From Suillus spraguei (taxonomy: Eukaryota > Basidiomycota > Agaricomycetes > Boletales > Suillaceae), in NCBI GenBank assembly GCA_016800925.1, contig JABCPU010000689.1, positions 1-30,529 of the forward strand: a DNA stretch of 30,529 nt, read 5' to 3'. Below, piece by piece: positions 19,278-29,279 of the stretch (the stretch's first letter is position 1; each line of letters starts with the position of its first letter). The notes under the pieces were generated by a model that had not been told where the DNA came from, searched no databases, and worked only from the letters and a program-made list of their open reading frames with translations. A program made the position numbers and the translations under genes.

Positions 19278-19577
19278 AGCTGAGGCCAGGGAGCCAAAAG
19301 GGAGAGTGAAGGCAAAAGTGAAGGCAAAAAGGAGTGCAAAGGAGTGGAAAGCAAAAAAGGAGGGCAAGCCAAAAATGAGTGCAATTGCAGAAGATGGCTA
19401 ATAGGTAAAAACAGAAGGAACTCATCAGGATGCTAAAACCCCAGAACAGCATGATGAATATTCAAGGAAACTCAAGGATGGCCCACCACCTGGGTGGAAA
19501 CCCTGAGTCTATATTCCATTTAGAGTGTTAAATACTACATTTTAATAGATTATGTTTGGCAACAACTTGAGGAGAAA

Positions 19578-19784
19578 TGGGAGACGGGAGATGGGAGATG
19601 GGAGATGGGAGATGGGAGATGGGAGATGGGAGATGGGAGATGGGAGATGGGAGATGGGAGATGGAGATGGGAGATGGGAGATGGGAGATGGGAGATGGGA
19701 GATGGGAGATGGGAGATGGGAGATGGGAGATGGGAGATGGGAGATGGGAGATGGGAGATGGGAGATGGGAGATGGGAGATGGGA
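19578..19784 (+). repeat. GGGAGAT minisatellite, about 29 units, G-quadruplex type
   Basis: A nearly pure array of the 7-mer GGGAGAT with one 6-bp unit near 19665 and one early variant (GGGAGAC). Every unit has a GGG run separated by four bases (AGAT), so any four consecutive units meet the usual G-quadruplex pattern on the + strand. Because 7 is not a multiple of 3, all + frames are open with a seven-residue period, which explains spurious long open frames here. Confidence 0.97.
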
Positions 19785-20093
19785 CACTTGCATGATTTTG
19801 TTGTGTGACAACTTAATACTGTTGCCCCCTATTAAAACTTGACACAAAAGATTTATTCAAGTTAATAGTTTGCAGTAAATAATTAAAAAAATTCAAATTC
19901 AAATGCAATGACATGAGGATGAGATGGGCAATAAACTCACAAAGATGGTGATGTGGTACTTTTACTTCTCTCAAAATATTGGTTAAAGTTAAAATTTATT
20001 TCAAGACCTATTATCATTATTAAAGATAATTATTGGGATGAAGCCAAGGCCAGGAAGGCAAACAGAATTATTAGGATGAAGCCTTGGCCAGGG

Positions 20094-20142
20094 AGCAAAA
20101 GGAGTGCGAAGCACTCCTTTTGCTTCCTGTGCCGAAGGCACA
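20094..20142 (+). other. Double hairpin at the 3' end of the small Helitron-like element
   Basis: Stem 1 has 14 perfect base pairs (AGCAAAAGGAGTGC, loop GAA, inverse). Stem 2 has 6 bp (TGTGCC, loop GAA, inverse). Both end shortly before the second TCTATAAAG start at 20159. Helitron 3' ends carry such a hairpin as transposition stop signal. Confidence 0.75.
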
Positions 20143-20442
20143 ACGGGTGGTGGACTCGTCTATAAAGTAAGGGGGGAAAGGTGGGAATGTGCTCGCTAGC
20201 TCACATGGCTTTCGCTTGCATCGCTAAAAGCCACATGGGAGCGCTTAGCTCGGTTTGGAAATTTCTCGCGTGGTTTTTTCGAGTGCCGATTCAATACACT
20301 GTTCTCCCATTGTGTGATTGCGTGATTGCATGATTTGGTCATGTGACTGCGCAGCTGATGCGCTGTAGTTCCCTAGATATACCCTCGAGCTCCAATCTTC
20401 GTTTCCTCTTTTCCCCCACCACTGCTCCCTCTGTCACATCTT

Positions 20443-20461
20443 GAGAAAGTAATACTTTCTC
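20443..20461 (+). other. Perfect 8-bp hairpin in the Helitron leader
   Basis: GAGAAAGT, loop AAT, ACTTTCTC. It lies about 700 bp before the putative start codon, in sequence otherwise rich in C and T. Role unknown. Confidence 0.6.
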
Positions 20462-21559
20462 AACATACTCAACTTCTGTTTGTTTTTCTGCTTTACTTTG
20501 GTAGATATATCTTTCACTGTTCTTGATTCCTGTAAGCCTATATAGTGTACATATTGAAACTATGATAAAAATTATTGATTATGTAATCAGATATCAGGCA
20601 TTTTCGCTTTTTGACGTGTTTTTGGACCCTTTGGACCCCCCTGGACCTGGACTGGCCGTGTCTTGGAGTTCGAAGCATAGTGAGTGTGATTGTTGTTTGT
20701 TACTGGCCCTGTATTCCATCTGGACTCACGAACTCCTGTTGATTCAAGACGAACGTGTAACCAAGTCCTACTTCCCTGGCCATCTGTTCTTGCAGGTGTT
20801 CACTGGTTGTTTCTGGACCTCTGGGTATACTACAGTGTAGAGATTTTGGATTGGCGGGGCACTTTTCTGTGCTAAGTTGGTCTGCTTGCAGCCTTCTTAC
20901 AGTTGCCATCCTATCCTTCGGGATAATTTCTCGGACAGCTTTCAGCTGTTCTTAGCACTGTCATACGTCGAACTTCCAGGGTATTAGCTCATCCTGGAAA
21001 CTGCTGGTACTTCTTCAGTCACTCTCGGTGATATTTGTTTGGATCTTTGGTATGTGATATTTTGCTATATATATTATGATGGCTTATCTTTGACACAGTG
21101 GAACTACGACTGTTGGAAGTTTAGCTCTCTTCTCCCTTTGTTTTGAATATCTTCACCAATGTATGTAGTTATTATTATATATATATATTTTGACTGATAT
21201 TTATTTTTGATAGGAACCCCTCCACTCCTCCTACCTCTCCTCAGCGAGCACAGGCTGCTGCACGTCAGGCTGAGAGGAATCAGCAAAATATTGGCTCCCC
21301 TCCTGCACGTCGCCATCCTACTCCTATAGCTCAGCCTTTAGAAAATGCTGCTCAAATGGTAAGATTTAATTTTCTAATTTTCATGAGTCATATTCTGATA
21401 TGTTCATAGAATATTCCTCAGATCCTGGGAAATTTAAACCATGGTCCTATTCCCATGCAAAGGTTCCCTAATATGCCACGTCATGTTATTGAGCATCATG
21501 AGGCTCAACGTAGGTGGCGTCTACAACACCAACCACCACTACCTAGACCACCTGTTCCT

Positions 21560-21676
21560 GCTCCAGCCTTAGGGCCTCCCTTTGGTCAACCTATTGCTGC
21601 TCCAGCCTTAGGACCTCCCTTTGGTCAACCTTTTCCTGCTCCAGCCTTAGGACCTCCCTTTGGTTATATTCCTCCA
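21560..21676 (+). repeat. 39-bp in-frame repeat, three copies (PALGPPFGQP)
   Basis: Units at 21560, 21599 and 21638, nearly identical, each encoding a Pro/Gly/Phe-rich 13-mer. They are part of the disordered N-terminus of the Helitron protein. Confidence 0.9.
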
Positions 21677-21796
21677 CCTGCTGCACTTCAGAATGAATAT
21701 GAACGTCGTATGGCAAATGTTGCTGCAGCCACAGTAAATAGTCATGAAGCACGCCGTGCTGCCAGGCGAAGGCGTAATAATCCTCAACAACAACCT

Positions 21797-21798
21797 GC

Positions 21799-21843
<45 letters not shown>

Positions 21844-21855
21844 CCCTGCTCCTGC
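21797..21855 (+). repeat. Hexanucleotide (CCTGCT)n tract encoding Pro-Ala dipeptides
   Basis: About nine units with one CCTGCC variant. It gives a Pro-Ala run in the + frame; the leucine run in another frame and the antisense Gln/Glu run are shadows. Confidence 0.9.
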
Positions 21856-24800
21856 TCAGAATAACTTGGCAGCCTTTCAGTTGCTGCAGCAACAAGCTGC
21901 ACAGGGACATAATATACCGCAGCAGCAGCTAGCTGAAATAATTGCTAGGCATGCTCAGGATCATCGCCGTGAACGACAGCAGGAAGAGGAAGCTGAACAG
22001 ATGAATAGACAGAACTATGGTCAATACATGCATGGTCCTATTCACTATGAGGGTGCAGTTGGTCCTCACAATTTCAACAATCCCCAACAATACTTTGCAC
22101 CCAATCCTGCACCACCTTTGCCTGTACCACCTCAACCTGATTATCAACAATTTAATAATCAGTTTCAGCATCATTTCCAGCAGGTTCAGCAGCAGGAAGA
22201 TGACAAGCACAGGAGGGATTACGTCATCATCAGATCCAGCAGCAATTCCAGCAGCAGGAAGCTAACCACATTCATAGGCAAGGCCAGGAGGAGAGAGATG
22301 CCAATTACTTGCAGCAGCAGGAAGATAGACAAGCTCAGGATATTCTACGAGCAGGTCAACAGGAAGAGGAGCATTTCAATAGTCAAACTCAGGATCGTCA
22401 GCGAGCAGGTCAACAGGAGGAGGCCTGCCACAACCGTGCACAGCAGAGAGTTCATGAGGAGCAGGAGCGTCTTGAGGAAGCACTACATGAATATAATGAC
22501 CCAATATCTCAAGAGCAACATGCAGATGATGAAGAGAGAAGGAGAATCCAACAGCAGGAACAACACCAGGAGCATGAAGAAGAGGACAACCAGCATATCA
22601 ATCAGGTCATTCCTATTCTTGATGGAGCTCAACCATATACAGAACCAGCCAACCGTCATACTCTTGGTCCCCTTAATGTGGAGTGTCCCAAATGTCATGC
22701 ACTTCACTTTGCATGTGAAAGACTCTCCAACTCCTCTTTGCAAAACCCTCGCTTTGGTATGTGCTGCTTGCAGGGCCAAGTCAGCCTTCCCCCATTTCCA
22801 GCATGGCCACCTGAGCTGGAGCAGGCATATAGAGACAGAACATTTGTGTCAAAAATTCGCCAATACAACAGTGCTCTTGCATTTACCTCTGTTGGTGTCA
22901 ACATTGAGGATCATGCTATTCAAAGATCTGGCCCAAATGCTTTTCGTATCCATGGCTCTCTCCATCACCTCATGGGCAGTCTTCTACCTCCAGAGGGTGT
23001 CCAGCCTTCATATGCACAACTTTATATATATGACTCTGAAGAAGCCACCAACATCCGCACCACCCGTCCTGGAAATGAAGGTCTTGATCGTCAGATTCTC
23101 AGAGATCTGCATGACATGTTGCATCGAAAACACCCCTATGCTGCTGTCTACAAGCAAGCCTATCAAATCATGCAAGAGAAGCCTCCAGAGGAGCAGACAG
23201 ATGTTTCTGTGCATATTCACTTCCTGCCAGGCACAGATGGTCGAAGATACAACCTTCCCACTGCCAATGAAATTGCTGCAGCTCTTCCTGGAGATGGATC
23301 TGAGGAGGTGTCTCATGAACGCAACATCATTTTATATTATCAAAATGGTCGACTTAGGCGCATCAGTCAACTCAACCATGCATATGCCTGTCTTCATTAT
23401 GTCCTTCTCTTTCCCAATGGAGAGGATGGCTGGGACCTCTACATTGATATGATCATTCCTCAGGGTGGACGTGCACGTGCCAAAAAAGTGACTCAGCTGC
23501 TATATTATGCCTTTCGTCTTCATCCCCGTCCAGCTCGCATTGACCACAACAATATCTTTCGTGGTGGAAGGCTGTTCCAGCAGTATGTTGTTGATGCTTG
23601 GGCTTCCATTGAGCAGAGCAGACTCAACTGGATAAGAAAAACCAGAAGAAGATCAGGGCTGACTGCTACCAAGGCCTCACAGACAATATTCTCAATGATG
23701 GAGTAGGCAATTTGGCTGAGACAGGTTGTGCTATAATCCTTCCCTCCTCTCATTCTGGAAGCCCTCGCTATATGCAGCAGCTACTGCAGGACTCCTTGGC
23801 CATCTGCCGTGCCTGCAAGAAACCTGATCTCTTCCTGACAATGACTGCCAATGGGAACTGGCCTGAGATTACTGAGAATCTCCTTCCAGGTAAAGTGACA
23901 TACTGATGCATTATTATGACTTGATTCTGACAAGTTTTCTAATGTAGGTCAAACTGCTGTGGACCGTCCAGACTTGGTGGCTCGCGTATTCTATCAAAAG
24001 CAGCAGGCTCTGCTGAAGAAAGTTCGCAATGGCTACTATGGCAAGGTTGCAGGATTGGTGTACACCATTGAATATCAAAAGCGTGGTCTGCCTCACATGC
24101 ACCTTCTCATCTTCCTGGATCCAGACCACAAGATTCGCACTGTGGAACAAATAGACTCCTTCATCTCTGCCCAGATCCTGACAGAAATGTCCATCCCCAA
24201 CTCTATGAGGCTGTGGAGAAATACATGCTTCATGGCCCCTGCTCTCCAGAATGTTGCTTAGAGAATGGACGTTGCAAAAAGCATTTTCCAAAGTCTTTCT
24301 GTGCCCAGACATTGATGAAGGAGGATGGCTATCCAGAGTATGCAAGACCTGACAATGGTCGCACTGTCCAGAAGAATGACACTGTCTTCACCAACAAAGA
24401 TGTTGTTCCTCACCCTCCACAACTCCTGGTGGAATTCAACTGCCACATCAATCTTGAAGTCTGTGCTTCCATCAGGTCTGTGAAATACATCCACAAGTAC
24501 ATCTACAAGGGAAATGACCGTGCCACTTTGGAGATGCCAGGACCAGTGGATGAGGTCAAAACCTACCTTGACTCCAGATACATCAGCTCCACTGAGGCTG
24601 CATGGCACATCTTTGAGTTTGGAATGCACCTTGAATGGCCCTCTGTCTATCGTCTGCCAGTCCACCTTCCAAATGAACACATGGTGTTTTATGATCCTGA
24701 GGATGATGCCCAGGATGTTCTTGAGCATGCAGCAACCAAGGAGACTTGCCTTACTGGATGGTTCAAAGCCAATGCCAACAATATCTTGGTGGCAGCTGGA

Positions 24801-26656
24801 GCCCATGACCACCTCTACCAGGACTTCCCCTCAAAATTTGTATGGAACAAGACTGCATGGAAGGTACGACAACGTGGAATGGCCATTGGAAGGATGTACT
24901 CTGCTGCACCTGGATCTGGAGAGCGCTTCTACCTGAGATTGCTTCTGACTGTAGTAAAAGGTATGATGCTCATGTCAATTTTTATCAATCAAACTCACAA
25001 TGTATTCAAGGGGCCACCTCCTATGAGAACCTTCGAACAGTTGATGGTGTTTTATATGACACTTTCAAGGAGGCATGTCGACGTAGAGGTCTGCTTGAGG
25101 ATGACAATGAATGGATCCAATGCTTGCAGGATGCCTCTCACATGAGCACTGGACATGGCATGCGCAATCTCTTTGCCATCATCCTCATCCACTGCAACCC
25201 TACAGACCCCAGTGATCTTTGGAACCAATTCAAGGACAATCTCTGTGATGATCTGCGTCACCACCTGTCTCATGCCCCATTCAACATTCCTAACCCTACA
25301 AATGAAGAGGTCTATGACTATGGTCTCTATCTCATTGATGGAAAACTTCGCAAAAATGGAAAGTCTTTGCAAGTGATTCCTCAGATGCCTACACCTCAAA
25401 TGGCAGCAAGATGGGGGGTCATGCAGGGAAATCAGCTCATTGCTGAGCAGCTCCAGTATAACCAGGAGGAGCTCCAGCAGATGGTGGATCCAGGAGTGCT
25501 TTCTCTCAATCAGGAGCAGAGGACAGTCTTTGATGCAGTGGTCAATGATGCCATGCAAAGAAATGAGCAGACACCTGGACATGCATTCTTTGTCCACAGT
25601 GCAGGTGGATGTGGCAAGACATATCTCTGCAAGCTCATTGCCTCAAAACTCCGTGCTGAAGGCAAGATTGTCCTGTGTGTGGCTTCCTCTGGAATTGCTT
25701 CTCTCCTCCTGCCAGGTGGATGTACAGCTCATTCGTGATTCAAGATTCCAATCCCCATCAATGAAGACAGCTCCTGCAACATCAAGAAAGGAGATGTTGT
25801 GCATGAGCTTCTGAAGGCCACCTCCCTCATCATCTGTGATGAAATTCCAATGCTACACCGTCACAATCTGGAATGCCTTGACCGCTCATTGCACGACCTT
25901 CTCAATGTTGATGCTGATTTTGGAGGATTATCCATACTCTTTGGAGGAGACTTCAGACAGACTCTACCAGTGGTGGCTCATGGATCCAGAGAGCAGATAG
26001 TGGGTGCTACCTTCTGCAGATCTCGCATTTGGCCAAGGCTTCAGATCTTCCATCTCAAGACAAACATGCGCCTTGGTCAAGACCCTGCCTCTGATGAATT
26101 TGCCAAGTGGCTTCTGGAGATTGGAGCTGGAAAGAACACACATGCTGATGGAACAGTTGTCCTTCCAATTCGTATGTGCTGTGCCAACAATAATGTCCAG
26201 TCACTCATCAATGCCCTCTACTCTCCTATCCTGCTTCCTGACCATCCTCCTGTGAATGATTCCTTCTTCCTGGAACGTACCATCCTCTCTGCAAAGAACA
26301 CTGATGTGGATGAAATCAATACCAACATTCTTGAATTATTCCCTGGAGAAAAAGCAGTGTTCACCAGTGCAGACTCAGTTGCTGAGAGGGAATATGAATA
26401 TATTCCCCATGAGTTCCTTCACACTCTGACACCATCAGGGTTCCCTTTGCACAAATTGGAACTCAAAGTGGGTGTTCCTCTGATGCTGTTGCGCAACTTG
26501 GATCCCACCAATGGCCTCTACAATGGAACCAGGATGATCCTCCTGTCTTGGACCACACATGTGCTCAAATGTCGGATTCTCAAGGATGGAGTTGATGAAG
26601 CCCAGCAAGACAATCAGGACACAGTGCTGATCCCCAGGATGCACATATTACAGTGA

Positions 26657-27204
26657 ACTATCTCCGTATTATACGAGTGAACGGACGTGCATAATATCCC
26701 GTATGATACGGGCCAGCGGACCATGGGCCCATGGTAGAAATATCCTCGTTGATGACAGATGGGCCGGGAGGAATATTATTCCCGATGACAGCGGGTGGGC
26801 CCATGCAAGGAATATGTAGAGTTGATGAGTGGGCCGATGTACATGAATATCCGGTAGACGGATGGGCCGAGGTAGTTGGATATCATGTAGATGGGTGTAT
26901 CAAGGTAGATGTGTATCAAATAGACAGGTATGTGAAGGGTACTTGTTATCACATACACGGGTGGGCCAGACACATATTAAATTAGACGGGTATTAGACGG
27001 GTGAGCCGAGAGTGTTATATAAATATTTACTAGACGGGTGGGCCGAGGGTGTTGTACAGTATATTATATTAGACGGGTGGGCCGAGGTGGTATAAATATA
27101 GACGGTGGGCCCATGGTGTATGATAATGGTAGACATGACGGAGCTGAGGGAGTTGCATATCATCTGAATCAGAGGAGGTAATAAATCACAGTTACTGAGT
27201 TCCC
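26657..27204 (+). repeat. Degenerate minisatellite around TAGACGGGTGGGCCGAGG
   Basis: The words gacgggtgggcc(g/a)ag, gatgggccg and gggcccatg recur about ten times with A/T-rich spacers (atatta, atataaat) of variable length. Clear units are near 26995, 27033, 27073 and 27100. A perfect 7-bp hairpin (CCCGTAT g ATACGGG) is at about 26698-26712. No coding potential is seen. It begins where the Helitron helicase stops. Confidence 0.6.
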
Positions 27205-27675
27205 GGAGCAGCAGGTGCTGTCTTGACATGGCCTTTTGTGATGCTTAGGTTGTCTTGTAGAATGTGGAAACTGGGGTGCGAGGCTTGTGTTGCCCTACAA
27301 GACACCCAGCTCCGACCCCCGAAAATCAAATGAAGCATACCAAGTTCCGAGTTCCAAGACCCGGGTCTCGACACATAATTCAGTCAATAAGAGACACCCA
27401 GTTCCGACCCCCGAAATTTGAGTGAAGCATACCAAGTTCCAGGAGCAGCAAGTGATGTCTTGAAATGGCCTTTATGGCGCTTAGGTTATCTTGTAGAATG
27501 TGGAAAGCGGGGTGCGAGGCTTGTGTTGCCCTACAAGACACCCAGTTCTGACCCCCGAAAATCAGATGAAGCATACCAAGTTCGAGTTCCGAGACCCGGG
27601 TCTCGACACATAATTCAGTCAATACGAGACACCCAGTTCCGACCCCCGAAATTTGAGTGAAGCATACCAAGTTCC
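27205..27675 (+). repeat. Tandem duplication of a unit of about 235 bp
   Basis: Unit 1 starts GGAGCAGCAGGTG at 27205 and unit 2 starts GGAGCAGCAAGTG at 27442; a third, partial start (GGAGTTCCGA) is at 27676. Inside each unit the words gacacccag(c/t)tc(c/t)gacccccgaaa and gaagcataccaagttc occur twice, so the unit itself arose by duplication. No gene is seen. Confidence 0.88.
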
Positions 27676-27954
27676 GGAGTTCCGAACCCGGGTCTGGACA
27701 AATGAATATCAGATATCCAGCACACTTCCAATCATCTGGTATTTCATTGAGCAATGGATGATAATACAGCTTTGAAAGCCAACATCATCCAAGGTTCCCT
27801 TATCTGATCCTCGCTATCTCCACCCCCTTTAACACCAAAGTTGGACATCCAGCATTCAGCGTCTGATTTCCCAATATCAACTTGCAACATGAACACTTCT
27901 TCCATGTCCATTGTGACATAAAAATCTGGCGCACTTGGGCCCTGGCCATCACTC

Positions 27955-29183
27955 ATGAAGCAGGGGCATATACCGAACAAAAAATTCAATGCAGAGAAGA
28001 CTGGAGGAGAACCGGTTATACCTTCTCCGAACCTGGACACTGATCTGGTGATGGTGTGCGATCGCTTGGCTGATGTACTCATAAAGGCATATAAAAATCC
28101 CAGTGGTCTTCCTGCAGATGTTTGAAAATGTGTTTTGATCATCCAAATTCCTTCATGACAGTTAAGATACAAATTGATATTGCAAGATATAGCAAATTGA
28201 TATCCCCAAAGAACACTGGGCATAATGAGGAGAAAGAGGAGAAGTTGCTTGAGAGGTGTCCTCCTGGCCATGAGGGCACAAAGGTGGTGGACAAACCTGC
28301 CACAATTATCGATGTTTCCGGTACCATCATCGCATGGTACCTTCCGGACGCCCTGACCGAGACCACCCAGGTGCGTAATGTGTAGATTGTTACTCAATGG
28401 ATATTGAATATCAAATGGTACCTACAGAAGGAAATCAGGGCGGCCACCGATTTGCTGGGTCCAAGCCTCGAAAAAAGTGTAAAGGCTGATGGCAATTGGC
28501 GATATAATCAAGAATGGTTCAAACAGGGCTCGGAAAATGTGGGTCAACTCCTGGATGCATCAATTTATCTCCGGCATGGTTTCAACAGGGCCACGAGGTA
28601 GGATGTGATGAGATGGTGATTTTGGAGTCAAAACTCACCAATCCCATAGAATCTGTCAGATCCGGAGGTATCCGCATCATTGAAGGGACCCTCCTCCGAG
28701 AATATCCTGAAAGCTATTGCAAGGCCGGCAGCCATCGCATCGGCGGCACTCAGGGTCATGCATCCTCAGCAGTATTTTGCAGGGTTACGAGCCTTGTCAC
28801 ACCTCGGAGATAAGGCAGTAAGCAAGGAACTGCCACAGATGCCAGAGACCCTGCAGTACTGGGCATCCATGTTTAACAGCCTCTCCATCATTTCCAATCG
28901 GGAAACCCCCAATCATCGAGACCATTTATCGATTCCTGAATGCTTCGATATTCTCACCACCGTGGGGAACTATTCTAATGCTCGGATGAGTATGCCAAGC
29001 CTTCAGCTGGAATTCAGGTATGATTCCAGCTGTATGATTGCATTTTCGGGAAGAATTGTGAGACATGGTGTTGATGGAGGGGAAGGGGATCGGATTGCTT
29101 GGGCATGGTATATGAGGGATTCTGTGCACATTTATGCCGGGGTTCCCTCATGTGGATGGCTATGGTCGAAGGCCACATACTAA
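27955..29183 (+). CDS. TET/JBP-type 2-oxoglutarate/Fe(II) dioxygenase (one frameshift)
   Basis: Exons: 27955 to about 28119 (start and first junction uncertain, phase not fully resolved), 28162-28370, 28428-28597 and 28650-29183, about 360 residues. Motifs of the fungal 2OGFeDO JBP1/TET family appear in order: PATIIDVSGTIIAWYLPD, SPAWFQQGHE, PEVSASLKG, then the iron-binding His-x-Asp in ISNRETPNHRD (28914-28922), the distal His in GRIVRHGVD (29064-29066) and Arg residues in GDRIAWAWYMRD that could bind 2-oxoglutarate. This family oxidises 5-methylcytosine in DNA and is greatly expanded in basidiomycetes, where it is associated with transposons. One base seems lost in the G run at 28541-28543; restoring it makes the 28428-28597 exon an exact multiple of three. 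All metal ligands are present. It lies between two repeat arrays. Confidence 0.78.
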
Positions 29184-29279
29184 GCACGGTGTGAAAGATC
29201 AAAGAAGTTGAAAGAGTTGTGACCCATGTTAGTAGCAACACACGGAATAACCATGTACCAATGAGAGCATCAACAGTTC

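Larger units (their letters stand above)
18976..20158 (+). mobile_element. Non-autonomous Helitron-like element, 1183 bp
   Basis: It begins TCTATAAAGTAAGGGGGG after a host A, as Helitrons insert between A and T and start with TC. The first 190 bp match 20159-20350, the start of the next element. Near its right edge are two strong hairpins (20094-20124 and 20128-20142), the second 16 nt from the junction, as expected for a Helitron 3' terminus. A classic CTRR end is not obvious: the junction reads GGACTCG then TCTATAAAG. Inside are a 50-bp tandem repeat, a 7-bp minisatellite and three copies of a subterminal word (ATTAxxATGxAGC...GGCCAGG) at about 19265, 20027 and 20067. It has no genes. Confidence 0.65.
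20159..26656 (+). mobile_element. Large Helitron, 3' truncated
   Basis: It starts with the same TCTATAAAGTAAGGGGGG end as the element to its left, has about 1 kb of leader, then a Rep-helicase gene to 26656. Helicase coding sequence breaks off at about 26645-26656 and is followed by unrelated repeats. No 3' hairpin or CTRR end like that at 20094-20158 is found downstream, so the element has lost its right end. Confidence 0.75.
21159..26656 (+). pseudogene. Helitron RepHel protein (HUH Rep nuclease plus Pif1-like helicase), broken
   Basis: Inferred exons: AT at 21159-21160, 21214-21358, 21410-23889, 23948-24960 and 25011-26656; the start codon is split by the first intron. The N-terminus is rich in Pro, Ala and Gln. 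Then comes a Cys/His cluster (CPKCHALHFACERL...FGMCC) and the Helitron-like N-terminal domain (SYAQLYIYD). The Rep domain has the two-His motif GLPHMHLLIF (about 24086-24115) and the tyrosine motif YIHKYIYKG (about 24487-24513). The helicase has Walker A (AGGCGKT, about 25604-25624), motif II (ICDEIP), motif III (FGGDFRQTLPV) and motif IV (LKTNMRL). Breaks: single-base losses near 22222, at 23637-23641 and at 24177-24178, and an in-frame TGA at 25736-25738 where the family has Arg (AHSRFKIP). The end (IPRMHILQ) lacks motifs V and VI. It cannot make an active transposase as read. Confidence 0.88.

Noticed and set aside
19542..19847. Several overlapping open frames on both strands in the GGGAGAT array.
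   Set aside because: They result from a 7-bp repeat without stop codons; the peptides are pure repeats.
22223..23452. Continuation of the frame that starts at 21455 for another 400 codons past 22222.
   Set aside because: After 22222 it encodes Ser/Arg-rich nonsense, while the next frame gives the known Helitron N-terminal domain. The long frame is a shadow created by a one-base loss.
27744..28397. A 217-codon open frame on the reverse strand.
   Set aside because: It lies antisense to the exons of the TET/JBP-like gene, has no recognisable motif, and the + strand explains the region with splice sites in phase.
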